DNA of 64,000 nt, from assembly GCA_965228045.1 (NCBI GenBank), contig OZ245789.1, forward strand, positions 4,779,618-4,843,617, given 5' to 3'. Within the stretch, counting starts at the first letter, position 1. The number at the start of each line of letters is the position of its first letter. Under the pieces are notes generated by a model that was given only the letters and a program-made list of their open reading frames with translations, was not told where the DNA came from and did not search any database. Source of the DNA: JANQEU01 sp965228045 (GTDB taxonomy: Bacteria; Bacteroidota; Bacteroidia; Cytophagales; Cyclobacteriaceae). Both the position numbers and the translations under genes were made by a program. This document shows, piece by piece, positions 44,595 to 54,138 of this stretch.

Positions 44595-45554
44595 ATGCCA
44601 AAACTCTATGACGAAATCCCGTCGCTGGATTTACATCATTTTACCAAAGGAGACAAAGCTTCAAAATCCCAATTCGTAGAAGACCTGGGAAGGGCCTATG
44701 CGGATATTGGATTTGTTGCTATCAAAAACCATGGCTTGTCAGAGGAACTAACGAAGAATCTTTATAAAACCATTCAACAGTTTTTCGAACTCCCTGATGA
44801 AACCAAGGGCAAATATGAATTCACTGAGCTTTTTGGTCAAAGAGGATACATAAGCAAAGGCAAGGAAAAAGCCAAAGGAAGAAATACTGGTGACTTAAAA
44901 GAATTTTATCATGTCGGACAGCCTCCTGAACGACAAATGGAAGATTATCCGGACAATATTTGGCCAATAGAGGTGCCAGATTTCCAAAAGTACGCCACAC
45001 AAACGTATGAAGTGTTACAGCAGGCTGGAATAGAGATTTTAAGGGCTTTGTCGATATATCTGGAACTTGAAGAAGGCTTTTTTGATGAAAAAGTCAGAAC
45101 CGGAAATTCCATTTTACGAGCTATTCATTATTTCCCGATTGATGACGCGCAAAACATTCCTGATGATGCTGTACGGGCAGCCGAGCATGGGGACATCAAT
45201 CTTATTACTCTTTTGATGGGAGCAAGTGCCGATGGACTGGAGGTTTTGCGTAGAGACGGTCAGTGGATTCCGATTACGGCGCTCCCAAATCAGATTGTAG
45301 TGAATGTTGGAGATATGCTGTCAAGACTTACAAATAATAAACTTAAATCGACGATTCATCGTGTAGTAAATCCTCCAAAAGAGTTTTTGGGGACATCACG
45401 ATATTCGATTCCTTTTTTCATGCACCCCGTCTCCAAAATGGATCTGACATGCTTAAGCAATTGCGTGGATGATTCCAATCCAAAACAATACGATGATATG
45501 ACAGCAGGAGAATTTCTCAATGAGCGGTTAAGAGAAATAGGCTTAAAGCAATAA
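44595..45554 (+). CDS. isopenicillin N synthase-like 2-oxoglutarate/Fe(II) dioxygenase
   Basis: A 319-residue oxygenase with the family's double-stranded beta-helix iron site: His198-x-Asp200 (EHGDINL), His255 (STIHRVV) and the 2OG-binding Arg269-x-Ser271 (SRYS). The N-terminal part (GFVAIKNHGLSE) is the DIOX_N-type domain. It acts in the cytosol on an unknown substrate. It follows recO after 35 bases (a near -7 match TAATTTTA lies at 44565-44572) and is followed by chrA after one base. Confidence 0.85.
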   Translation: MPKLYDEIPSLDLHHFTKGDKASKSQFVEDLGRAYADIGFVAIKNHGLSEELTKNLYKTIQQFFELPDETKGKYEFTELFGQRGYISKGKEKAKGRNTGDLKEFYHVGQPPERQMEDYPDNIWPIEVPDFQKYATQTYEVLQQAGIEILRALSIYLELEEGFFDEKVRTGNSILRAIHYFPIDDAQNIPDDAVRAAEHGDINLITLLMGASADGLEVLRRDGQWIPITALPNQIVVNVGDMLSRLTNNKLKSTIHRVVNPPKEFLGTSRYSIPFFMHPVSKMDLTCLSNCVDDSNPKQYDDMTAGEFLNERLREIGLKQ

Positions 45555-45555
45555 A

Positions 45556-46737
45556 ATGACCATTCGGAGGGTCCGATATATTATCTTCCTCAGAGATGTA
45601 CTGATTTTGTCAGTCACTTCCTTTGGAGGGCCCCAGGCACATATGGCCCTATTGATGGACATGATGGTCCTCAAGCGTGGATACATCACAGAAAAGGAAC
45701 TCATCGAACTCTACGCGCTTTGCCAGATTTTGCCAGGACCTACTTCTACACAGACTATCACCTCTCTTGGATTCAGGATAGGTGGACCCACCCTGGCATA
45801 TATGACGCTTGTGGTATGGATGTTTCCGGCATTTTGTGTCATGACGGCGGCCGCATTAACCGTGAACAAGCTCAATGACCTTGGAATATCCCTGGAGTTT
45901 TTACGATTTGTCCAGCCAATGGCTGTTGGCATAGTAGCCTACTCCGCCTATAAAATTTCCAGCAGTGTGGTTTCAACAAAGGATGGATATTTTCTGATGC
46001 TGATCTCTGCGGTTGTTTCATTTTACCTGAGGTCGCCATTTGCATTTCCAGTTATGCTAATAGCTGGTGGGTGTTTGACTGCGTTCAAGTTCAATCAGCA
46101 ACCGCGAGAGGAGAAAGGAAAGATGAAAATAATCTGGGCTAATTTCATATTATGGGCGGCGGTGCTAATAGTAGCTGGTATCATGGGTACCTTCTTCGAA
46201 TCACTCCCCATTAAGACTTTTGAAAATTTCTATAGAAATGGGTCTCTGATATTTGGTGGGGGCCAGGTATTGATCCCACTATTGTTCACAGAGTTTGTAG
46301 AGTATAAACAGTACCTGACCTCAGATGAATTTCTAACGGGATATGCCCTGGTACAGGCCGTTCCGGGACCCACATTCTCTTTTGCCGCCTACCTTGGGGC
46401 TCTTATCATGCGGGAATGGGGAATTGGTGGAGAGATTTTAGGTGCTTTTCTAGCATCCGCAGGCATCTTCCTGCCAGGTACATTTTTGATTTTCTTCGTG
46501 ATCAGGTTTTGGGATGATCTAAAAAAATACCGGATAGTGAAGGCTTCTCTGGAGGGAATAACGGCTGTTAGTTCGGGAATGGTGATAGCCGCTACACTTT
46601 ATCTAATTGAACCTCTCGAGTTAACCTTTGTGAATTATGCCCTGATGTTAGGTACTCCAATTATCCTCTACTTCACCAGAATCCCTACTCCTTTTATAAT
46701 TCTGGCGGGATTGATATTTGGAGTTCTCTTTAACTAA
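45556..46737 (+). CDS. chrA: chromate transporter family (CHR) membrane protein
   Basis: A 393-residue membrane protein with two related halves. Each has a glycine-rich entry motif (TSFGGPQAHM near 21-30; IFGGGQVLIPLL near 230) and a PGPT motif (LPGPTSTQT near 59; VPGPTFSFA near 275). This is the two-domain (long) CHR layout. Members export chromate, but many have unproven substrates, so the substrate here is inferred. It ends just before a bidirectional terminator. Confidence 0.88.
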   Translation: MTIRRVRYIIFLRDVLILSVTSFGGPQAHMALLMDMMVLKRGYITEKELIELYALCQILPGPTSTQTITSLGFRIGGPTLAYMTLVVWMFPAFCVMTAAALTVNKLNDLGISLEFLRFVQPMAVGIVAYSAYKISSSVVSTKDGYFLMLISAVVSFYLRSPFAFPVMLIAGGCLTAFKFNQQPREEKGKMKIIWANFILWAAVLIVAGIMGTFFESLPIKTFENFYRNGSLIFGGGQVLIPLLFTEFVEYKQYLTSDEFLTGYALVQAVPGPTFSFAAYLGALIMREWGIGGEILGAFLASAGIFLPGTFLIFFVIRFWDDLKKYRIVKASLEGITAVSSGMVIAATLYLIEPLELTFVNYALMLGTPIILYFTRIPTPFIILAGLIFGVLFN

Positions 46738-46765
46738 AAACCCCACCAAATGGAGGGGTTCTATT
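46736..46765. terminator. bidirectional intrinsic terminator between chrA and the OmpH gene
   Basis: Arms AACCCCACC and GGAGGGGTT (46739-46760) pair with one mismatch around an AAAT loop. The plus strand continues into a T-rich stretch and the minus strand into TTTTT, so it can stop transcription from both convergent genes. Confidence 0.75.
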
Positions 46766-46781
46766 TTATTTCGATTGTCTT

Positions 46782-47324
46782 TTAGTTTCCCTGGGCATTG
46801 GCCGGAGCCTGAATGCCTAGCTTATTCAGCACAAGTTCCGAGACATCATACTGCTCCTTACCATAGAGAAGGATGTCCAGACCCGGAGCCCCCACACTAA
46901 AGATGAAGTCGAAGTTATTCTCCTCAGCTACAGCCTGAATGGCATTACCAATTTTCTCCACTGCCGGATTAAGCAGATTGGTTCTTTTACGGCTCATGGA
47001 TTGCTCTGCATTGGCCTGAAACTCCTGAAGTGCACTTTGCATGTTCTGAAGCTCTTTTTGTTTATCAGCACGAACTACCTCGTTAAATGAAGCCTCATTG
47101 GTTTGGTAATCCTGTACCTTTTGCTGTAGCTCCTGATATTTAGTCTGCATTTGATTCTGGAGCTGCTTTTCATAAGCTGTCAGCTCAGATTCGATTTGCT
47201 TAGCCTCCGGGAGTAAGCTAAGTAAATATTCTGCATTGGTGTATCCAATCTTCAAGTTACTCTGCCCATAAAGCGCTGTAAATCCTGCAAACGCGATCAG
47301 ACTTAGTAAAATTTTTACTTTCAT
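46782..47324 (-). CDS. OmpH/Skp-family periplasmic chaperone
   Basis: A 180-residue protein with a signal peptide (about 1-20), then a long helical, Gln/Glu-rich coiled-coil section (about 35-115, EAKQIESELTAYEKQLQNQM), the shape of Skp/OmpH. Such chaperones escort unfolded outer-membrane proteins. I take the ATG at 47324 (AGGA five bases upstream) rather than the in-frame TTG at 47345. It follows a second OmpH-like gene and, before that, bamA, its functional partner. Confidence 0.88.
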   Translation of the reverse strand: MKVKILLSLIAFAGFTALYGQSNLKIGYTNAEYLLSLLPEAKQIESELTAYEKQLQNQMQTKYQELQQKVQDYQTNEASFNEVVRADKQKELQNMQSALQEFQANAEQSMSRKRTNLLNPAVEKIGNAIQAVAEENNFDFIFSVGAPGLDILLYGKEQYDVSELVLNKLGIQAPANAQGN

Positions 47325-47341
47325 TATTCCTAATTTAATTT

Positions 47342-47872
47342 TCAATTATTCGCTATGTCCTGGATCAATCCAAGCTCTTCTAAAACAAAATCCGTGTAAT
47401 CATGAACCGGATCGGTATAGATCATGATCAAATCACCTGATTTATCAAATACAATTTGCAGGCGATTATTTTTCGCCACTCTTTCAGTCGCTTCAAAAAC
47501 CTGATCCTGAACTGGTTTTATCAACTCCTTCTTTTTTAAATAATACAACCCTTCGAAGCCGAAAATTTGCTTCTGATACTCCTTTAACTCGCTCATCTTG
47601 CGGTCAATCTCCGCCTGTCGATCCGCTTTCATATCAGCTGTCAAAAGCACCTCTTCAGCCTGGAAGCTCGCTTCCATTGATTGTATCTCTTTATACATCT
47701 CCTGAATTTCAGCTTCCCATTCACCCGCCAGTTTATCTATCTCGCCCTGCGCCTTCTGATATTCAGGCATTTGGTTGAGGATATATTTCATATCCACATA
47801 ACCAAATTTTTGCGCAAATGTAAATGGTAATACACAGACCATGCAAATGATACTAAGCCAGATTCGTGCCAT
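47342..47872 (-). CDS. OmpH/Skp-family periplasmic chaperone
   Basis: A 176-residue protein with a signal peptide ending near FTFAQ (about 20) and a helical region rich in Glu, Gln and Lys (about 38-125), like Skp. It is a tandem relative of the next gene, sharing the layout but not close sequence. Its ATG overlaps the bamA stop by one base. Confidence 0.87.
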   Translation of the reverse strand: MARIWLSIICMVCVLPFTFAQKFGYVDMKYILNQMPEYQKAQGEIDKLAGEWEAEIQEMYKEIQSMEASFQAEEVLLTADMKADRQAEIDRKMSELKEYQKQIFGFEGLYYLKKKELIKPVQDQVFEATERVAKNNRLQIVFDKSGDLIMIYTDPVHDYTDFVLEELGLIQDIANN

Positions 47873-50559
47873 TATCTTATTTGTTGTCCTATACTGAAAT
47901 GAAATTGTGAACCTGCTGGCTCTAAACCTCCAAAAGGAGCGTCAAATCCATAACCATAATCAAGCCCAAGCAAACCGAATGCCGGCATAAATATTCTAAC
48001 CCCGACTCCCGCGGACCTTTTGATGTCATATGGATTGTATTTACTAAAATCATTCCAGTTATTTCCTCCTTCAACGAATCCCAGCGCATATATTGTGGCA
48101 GTCGGAGAAAGTGAGACCGGATACCTAAGTTCCATTACAAATTTGGTAAACATAGTTCCACCAAAAATGTTTCTTTCACCGTCATAAGGAGTCACTGAAT
48201 TGGCCTGTCCGGAACTTCGCCTGGGATCAGGATATCCCCTCAAACCTATCAGATCTGTACCTAACAGGAAATTTTGGCCTGTCAGTCCTGAACCACCCAG
48301 CACAAATCTTTCGAAAGGCCCGACGGGTACTCTGTCATTATAAGAGCCAATGAATCCAAAGTGCATGCGAGGAGCAAGTACAAACTTGTCTACGAAATTC
48401 AGGTAATAATTAAGATCAAAATTCCACTTGTGGTATTCCATCCACTTGTATATCTGCTGATCTGATGCTGTTTCATAATCGATATTGTTAAACAGGGAAT
48501 ATGGCGGTGTCATATTCACACTAAGTGTAATGTCTGAACCTCTCTTTGGATACATCGGACTATCAGAAGATCTTCTGGATATGGTCGTGTTCAATGTGAC
48601 ACTGTTAGCCGTACCCGTATCGAAGCCCAATCCCTGGGGCCATTGGAACAAATCATATTTCAGATAACCCAATGAATTACTTACCGTGAAATAATCATCA
48701 GGCCACTTCACACGTCTTCCAAGTGTCAATGTTACACCTGAAACATTGAGTAAACTCTGAACTTTGGAAAAATCATTTCGGCCTCTGGCGGTGAAAGGGA
48801 AAATTCTTTGCACCGAATATGTATAACTGATTCCAAAACTATTTGGCTTTTTACCCCCAAGCCATGGCTCCTGGAAGCTTACACTGTAACTCTGGTAGCT
48901 TCTGCCGTTTGCCTGCGCCCTTACACTTAACCTTTGACCATCTCCAACCGGCGGGAAGGCTTTAAGACCAAGAGCCTGCTGAATTGAAAAGTTGTTAAAA
49001 CTCACTCCAAGTGTTCCAACAAACCCATAAAATCCTCCCCATCCACCTGAAAGCTCAATCTGGTCATTCGGTTTTTCCTCCAATTGCCATTCAATATCGA
49101 CTGTCTCATTGGCCATATTAGGTTTAGGGACAGGATTAACCTTTTGTGGGTCAAAATATCCCAACTGAGATAGCTCCCTTTGTGTTCTGATCAGCTCCGC
49201 TCTACTGAATTTCTGACCAGGAAGTGTCCGAAGTTCTCTCCTGATTACATGGTCATTGGTTTTATCATTACCCACTATGGTTACTTCATTGATTGTAGCC
49301 TGAGCTCCTTCATATATGCGCATCTCCACATCGATCGAATCATCCTGTATGCCAACCTCAACTGGATTCACATTGAAGAACAAATAACCATTATCCATGT
49401 ACAGAGAGCTGATGTCTATGCCTGTGGGGTCATAGTTTAGTTTTTTATCTATCAACTCAAGGTTATAGACATCACCTTTTTCAATCGCTAGAATCCTATC
49501 TAATGTTTCGTCCGGATAAATGAAATTGCCTGTCCAATGGATGTCTCTGAAGTAATATTTTTGACCCTCGTCTACCTTGAGATTGATTTTCAAGAATTTA
49601 TCATTCATCGCATACACACTGTCTGATGTAATTTGCGCATCACGGAATCCTTTGGAGTTGTAGAAATCAATGACTAATTGTTTGTCTGATTCATACTCAT
49701 CTATCACATATTTTGCATCCTTAAATATGTTAAGCTTAAGATGATTACCCAATTTGTCTTTAAACTCATCGAAAGTGGCTGTGTCCTTATGCGTTAAGAA
49801 ATGGGCGGTATTCACCGGGTTTAGTAGCTTCACCGAAGTTGCCAGCATTGTGGATGGTAGATCCAGCTTGCCATATTCCCCGGTTTCTTTCATTTTAGTT
49901 CGGAGCTTTACATCCGGAAACTGATCATTCCCTGTGAATTCAATTGCCCGAATTTTGACTTTTTTGCCTTTCTCCACCTTTATGTTGAGTATAGCGCTAT
50001 TTCTAACTACCGTATCCTGAGCCTGAACCACATCAACTTTGGCATTTAGATAGCCTTTGCTTTCCAGGTACTTCTTGACGGCTATCTCTGTATTTTTTAT
50101 GACTACATCCGTAAGAATTTTTCCCCTGACTAATTCCACCTGATCTTCCAGCTCAGATTTGTCAGTACCATTTACCCCTTCGAAATTATAACGTGTTAGT
50201 CTTGGTCGCTCCTCGAGTTCAATCGTCAGCCAAATCTGATTCCCTTCGATTTTAGATGCCACGATGTTCGCATTCCCGATTATTCCCTGTTCCCAGAGAC
50301 TTTCAATTGCACTAGTAATTTCATCTCCGGGAATCTTTATCACATCACCAATTTTCAATCCTGAAAGAGAAATCAACGCATTGTTGTCCAAAAATTCTAC
50401 TCCTGACACTTCGATGCCAGCTATTTCAAATTCCTGTGGACTGGAATAGTTTACACCAAGTTCAGTGGATGTATTGTTTCGTCGCTGACCAAATACAATT
50501 TGACCTACGGCCTGGTATGAAATTACCGAAAGTAAAAAGATACAAACTAAGCTTCTCAT
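47872..50559 (-). CDS. bamA: outer-membrane protein assembly factor BamA
   Basis: An 895-residue Omp85 protein with a signal peptide (about 1-19), about five POTRA domains (about 40-480; repeated patterns such as VEVRLY and INEVTIVGNDKT) and a C-terminal beta-barrel (about 490-895) with a QNFLLGTDLIGLRGY region typical of the barrel lid loop. It inserts barrel proteins into the outer membrane. It overlaps uppS by four bases upstream and the OmpH gene by one base downstream. Confidence 0.95.
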   Translation of the reverse strand: MRSLVCIFLLSVISYQAVGQIVFGQRRNNTSTELGVNYSSPQEFEIAGIEVSGVEFLDNNALISLSGLKIGDVIKIPGDEITSAIESLWEQGIIGNANIVASKIEGNQIWLTIELEERPRLTRYNFEGVNGTDKSELEDQVELVRGKILTDVVIKNTEIAVKKYLESKGYLNAKVDVVQAQDTVVRNSAILNIKVEKGKKVKIRAIEFTGNDQFPDVKLRTKMKETGEYGKLDLPSTMLATSVKLLNPVNTAHFLTHKDTATFDEFKDKLGNHLKLNIFKDAKYVIDEYESDKQLVIDFYNSKGFRDAQITSDSVYAMNDKFLKINLKVDEGQKYYFRDIHWTGNFIYPDETLDRILAIEKGDVYNLELIDKKLNYDPTGIDISSLYMDNGYLFFNVNPVEVGIQDDSIDVEMRIYEGAQATINEVTIVGNDKTNDHVIRRELRTLPGQKFSRAELIRTQRELSQLGYFDPQKVNPVPKPNMANETVDIEWQLEEKPNDQIELSGGWGGFYGFVGTLGVSFNNFSIQQALGLKAFPPVGDGQRLSVRAQANGRSYQSYSVSFQEPWLGGKKPNSFGISYTYSVQRIFPFTARGRNDFSKVQSLLNVSGVTLTLGRRVKWPDDYFTVSNSLGYLKYDLFQWPQGLGFDTGTANSVTLNTTISRRSSDSPMYPKRGSDITLSVNMTPPYSLFNNIDYETASDQQIYKWMEYHKWNFDLNYYLNFVDKFVLAPRMHFGFIGSYNDRVPVGPFERFVLGGSGLTGQNFLLGTDLIGLRGYPDPRRSSGQANSVTPYDGERNIFGGTMFTKFVMELRYPVSLSPTATIYALGFVEGGNNWNDFSKYNPYDIKRSAGVGVRIFMPAFGLLGLDYGYGFDAPFGGLEPAGSQFHFSIGQQIR

Positions 50560-51281
50560 TTGCTCACCAATTGCTCTGCTGTCTTACCAAATCTTCTTTC
50601 TCTATGAGAATATTCTGTTAAAGCTTCTTCCATGTGCTGCTTTCTGAAATCCGGCCAAAGCACATTGGTAAAATAGAATTCCGAATAGGCCGCTTGCCAC
50701 AAATAGAAATTGCTGATTCGTTGTTCTCCACTTGTCCTGATGATCAATTCCGGCTCAATCATCCCCGCAGTAGACAATTTGCTATTTATGATCTCCGTGG
50801 AAATGTCCTTTGAAGACAACTTACCAGCTTCTACTTCTTCTGCAATTAATTTCATAGCGTTTTCAAGGTCCCATCTACCACTATAATTCAACGCCAGCAC
50901 CAATCTCAACCCATCATTTTCCGAAGTGACCTCAATGGCCTGGTGTAATTTCTCACGGGTTTGCGATGGCAGCATAGAAGTATCGCCAATGGAAGCAAGT
51001 GAGACATTGTTATCCATCAATGTTGAAAGTTCATTATTGATGGTCTTAACAAGCAGACTCATCAATCCCTCTACTTCAAATTTTGGTCGACCCCAATTCT
51101 CTGTGGAAAAAGCGTATAACGTCAGGTAGTCAACTCCCTTTTCGGCACAATACTCAGTGGATTCACGAACTGCCGTGATGGCATTTCTATGACCATAAAT
51201 CCTGGCAGCACCCTTTTTTTGAGCCCATCTGCCGTTTCCATCCATGATTATTGCGATATGTCTGGGAATTTTTAGATCCAT
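50556..51281 (-). CDS. uppS: undecaprenyl diphosphate synthase
   Basis: A cis-prenyltransferase of about 241 residues from the ATG at 51281. The catalytic motif IMDGNGRWA sits near the N-terminus (Asp near residue 14) and the conserved FSTENWGRP and EPELIIRTSGEQRISNF blocks follow. It builds C55-PP, the carrier for wall and polysaccharide subunits. An in-frame TTG at 51308 is an alternative start. It ends overlapping bamA by four bases. Confidence 0.93.
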   Translation of the reverse strand: MDLKIPRHIAIIMDGNGRWAQKKGAARIYGHRNAITAVRESTEYCAEKGVDYLTLYAFSTENWGRPKFEVEGLMSLLVKTINNELSTLMDNNVSLASIGDTSMLPSQTREKLHQAIEVTSENDGLRLVLALNYSGRWDLENAMKLIAEEVEAGKLSSKDISTEIINSKLSTAGMIEPELIIRTSGEQRISNFYLWQAAYSEFYFTNVLWPDFRKQHMEEALTEYSHRERRFGKTAEQLVSK

Positions 51282-51355
51282 TAGCCAGGTGGAAGTTGTC
51301 TCCTCCAAAAAATAAGATTACAAAAATGGGTTTTTTTTGTTTGATTCGAGGGTTT

Positions 51356-52060
51356 TTAACGAAAATTAGCTCGAAGCATATGCTTATTGGGGATGTAAGG
51401 GAAAGGGCAGGGAATTTCGTAAATTATGAAAGAAAGTCTTAGGGCCGTAACAAAATACCAATCTTTATCCTGTGGATTTCCATACTGATAGTCTTTCAAA
51501 TTGTCATTACTAGCCGACACCCCGTCCAGATAGTCAAAAAATGTTTTTCGCATTCCTGTCTCAAACTCCAGTGCAAATCTTTTCCCGATCAGGTGCTTGA
51601 ATCCAACCCCAAATGGTATTATAGCCTGAATTTTACTGAATTTATCCTCTGTCTGATCAAATCGGTAAAGTCTGGTAAAACCAATACCGGCATAGGCATA
51701 CGGTGACCATTTTACGATGGACTTATCATGCTTATAATCCAGAAAATGGTACTCTACCCCGGAAGAAATTTCTCCAATTGTAATATTGAATTCGGCATTT
51801 CTTTGAGCAGCTAGCGCATCTACCGGTTTAGCATCTGAAGCCCGAAGCTTCCCGATGGCCAATCCCCATTTTAAACTTAAGTATTCCGAAAAATTCATTC
51901 GGTAATGCGCGGCAAATGCCGGACTCATAGAAGAAACCTGGAATTTTCTTACAAGGTCACCTGAATAATTCATGGCACCCACACCACCCCCAAATTCAAG
52001 GAACTGAGAATGCGCAAGGAAAACGATACTAAGAAATGAAATGCCTAGATAAACCCTCAC
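51356..52060 (-). CDS. outer-membrane beta-barrel protein, DUF6089-like
   Basis: A 234-residue secreted protein with a signal peptide (about 1-18) and alternating hydrophobic strands (LEFGGGVGAMNYSGDL, FALEFETGMRKTFFDYLDGVS), consistent with a small beta-barrel. The start is GTG. It is a tandem paralogue of the upstream gene, sharing the NYxGDL and ETG-x-R-x(3)-DYLD-x-VS patterns. Function unknown; its place before uppS-bamA suggests envelope work. Confidence 0.75.
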   Translation of the reverse strand: MRVYLGISFLSIVFLAHSQFLEFGGGVGAMNYSGDLVRKFQVSSMSPAFAAHYRMNFSEYLSLKWGLAIGKLRASDAKPVDALAAQRNAEFNITIGEISSGVEYHFLDYKHDKSIVKWSPYAYAGIGFTRLYRFDQTEDKFSKIQAIIPFGVGFKHLIGKRFALEFETGMRKTFFDYLDGVSASNDNLKDYQYGNPQDKDWYFVTALRLSFIIYEIPCPFPYIPNKHMLRANFR

Positions 52061-52071
52061 CTGATAAATCC

Positions 52072-53163
52072 CTACCTAAATTTTGCCCTGCTTCTCCTGG
52101 TTCCTGCTCCACCTTTCTGCAAAATATAAGTGAGTTTTATCTGAGTGATCCAGTACAGATCGTTGGAGTCGGGATTGCCTCGGCGGCTACCTTCTATACC
52201 GGTACCAACAAAACCATTGATGTTTCTTGATACGCCATCCGGAAACTCAACTGCTACTGTACTTATCTCACCCCTGGAAATGCTCGGATCAAATCCATTG
52301 TGTGGCTCAGCAGCTCTGTCGGACATGATCCTGGCCAGGTCATTGTCACCAAACTGGTCCAGTCCCACATATGTGGTACTTACATCGTCAAGATAATCCG
52401 TAAACAATATTCTCACTCCTGTTTCAAAGTGTGCATTAATTGGGGTGCCCGGTATTCGTAACTGAACACCCAGCATAATAGGAACGTTGAATTCCAGTTT
52501 TCCGTATTTCAGTGAGTCCCGACCTATGTGCTGACCTTCTGTGCCAAGTGACCTCAGGTCTACCCATTCTCCGGCATTTTCAAGTACATCTCCATCAAGT
52601 GACTGATAATCCTGCTGAGGAACCCTTCCTTTAGGTGAATGAGTGAAAATACCTCCCCCTACGAATAGGTAAAGGTTAATTGGGCTTCTGAAATTAGGTC
52701 CATTTTGATCGGCAATGAAGTAGTAATTGAAACCGAAATTCAGTTCCATAATGTCATTGCGGAAACTGAGATTTCTAAGATACCGTGGCAGATTATCCTC
52801 GTCCTGTTCGGCGGTAAAATCATCGCCCTTAATTCGACCGTAATTAAAATTCCCACGAAGTGCTATAGTTGGAGAGAATCGATATCCCCAGGTAAGTCCT
52901 CCTCCCGGTCGGGTGAACGAAACGTCTGTACTGGCGATCCTGCTTACGGGTGCGAGATCTCCATAATAATTTAGGGCATTGAGTCCGAGTCCCACATAGT
53001 GATAGGCCCGAAATTTACCGCCGGCGGCTCCTCCATGATATCTTGAAATTGATTTATTTCTTTCCGCCCTACTCTTGAAACTATGGCGTTGGGCAAATAA
53101 ATCATTGCCGACAAATATTGTCAGCAAAAGAATGATGAGAATAAATGACGTTTTCCTGTACAT
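52072..53163 (-). CDS. outer-membrane protein, DUF6089-like
   Basis: A protein of about 363 residues from the ATG at 53163 (an in-frame TTG at 53181 is less likely). The signal peptide ends near NDLFAQ. The mature part has barrel-like strands and NYYGDLAPVSR, HFETGVRILFTDYLDDVS motifs shared with the next gene. Its C-terminus is basic and ends AKFR. It is the first gene of the envelope operon, with a -7 element at 53204. The precise role is unknown. Confidence 0.78.
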   Translation of the reverse strand: MYRKTSFILIILLLTIFVGNDLFAQRHSFKSRAERNKSISRYHGGAAGGKFRAYHYVGLGLNALNYYGDLAPVSRIASTDVSFTRPGGGLTWGYRFSPTIALRGNFNYGRIKGDDFTAEQDEDNLPRYLRNLSFRNDIMELNFGFNYYFIADQNGPNFRSPINLYLFVGGGIFTHSPKGRVPQQDYQSLDGDVLENAGEWVDLRSLGTEGQHIGRDSLKYGKLEFNVPIMLGVQLRIPGTPINAHFETGVRILFTDYLDDVSTTYVGLDQFGDNDLARIMSDRAAEPHNGFDPSISRGEISTVAVEFPDGVSRNINGFVGTGIEGSRRGNPDSNDLYWITQIKLTYILQKGGAGTRRSRAKFR

Positions 53164-53203
53164 CTTAATCTTTCTACTCAAATCCTTGAATCTCTGAATG
53201 CGA

Positions 53204-53211
53204 CAAAGTTA
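53204..53211 (-). promoter_or_regulatory. candidate -7 element of the envelope operon
   Basis: TAACTTTG on the minus strand fits TAnnTTTG exactly, about 40 bases before the ATG at 53163. A clear -33 box at 19-21 bases was not found. Confidence 0.45.
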
Positions 53212-53266
53212 TGTAGATGAATTCAAGGAATTTTCAATTTTTTGGACAAAACAGTAAAATTTCCGG

Positions 53267-54136
53267 TCAATTGCGCTTATCGAGGCCCCAGGAGAGCTTA
53301 TTCTTGAGTGTATCTATAAAATTATCTCCCTCAATCTTAATCAAATTGGCGTAGAATGGTGCTTTTGTGATCTTCAATTTAGTATCTCCGGCAACCGGAG
53401 TAGACCGGGAATCCATGGAAATCAGATAGTTTGCATTTCGGCTCTCTACTTCAAAAGTCAGCTCCGATTCTTCCGGAACAATCAGAGGCCTAATGTTAAG
53501 GTTATGTGGGCTGACAGGTGTAATGAGAAAATTTTTGGTATGAGGTAGTAAAATAGGTCCACCGCAACTGAGAGAATAACCAGTTGAGCCTGTTGGTGTA
53601 GCTACCATTAGCCCATCTGCCCAATAGGTGTTGATGTATTTTCCATCCAGGAATGCCTTGACCACAATCATGGAAGCAGTTTCTCTTCGAAGAATAGAGA
53701 ATTCGTTTAAAGCAAAGGCTTCATCTCCAAAAAAATTTTCTTTAGTAGATAGCTTCAACAAAGCCCTTTTGTCAATGGTAAATTTTCCGTCAAACAACAG
53801 GTCCATTGCCAGAGGAATCTGGTCTTTGGCGATGGTAGCGAGAAAACCCAGGCGTCCGGTATTGATACCCAGAATTGGTGTCTCATTATTACCCACCAGC
53901 GTGAGTGTATCCAATATGGTGCCATCACCGCCCAGGCTTAGAACAGCGTCAATTTTTGAAGCATCGGATTTGTCAAATAGATTAAAATCAGATTCCAGAA
54001 GATCTGTGTTTTCAGATTTGAAAATTTTGGAGACCGATACCGACAAGCCCTTCTCTCTCAAAATTTCAAACAGATCCTTTACCTGAGGCCTGGAGGCATC
54101 ATTGATTCTTCTGCCATGAATGCCGATATTCTTCAC
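53267..54136 (-). CDS. nadK: NAD kinase
   Basis: A 289-residue kinase with the GGDGT motif at 69-73, an ALNEFSILR segment and PTGSTGYSLSCGGP, all typical of ATP-NAD kinases. It phosphorylates NAD to NADP. The start is GTG, two bases after the CBS gene's stop. Confidence 0.95.
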   Translation of the reverse strand: MKNIGIHGRRINDASRPQVKDLFEILREKGLSVSVSKIFKSENTDLLESDFNLFDKSDASKIDAVLSLGGDGTILDTLTLVGNNETPILGINTGRLGFLATIAKDQIPLAMDLLFDGKFTIDKRALLKLSTKENFFGDEAFALNEFSILRRETASMIVVKAFLDGKYINTYWADGLMVATPTGSTGYSLSCGGPILLPHTKNFLITPVSPHNLNIRPLIVPEESELTFEVESRNANYLISMDSRSTPVAGDTKLKITKAPFYANLIKIEGDNFIDTLKNKLSWGLDKRN

Positions 54137-54138
54137 AA

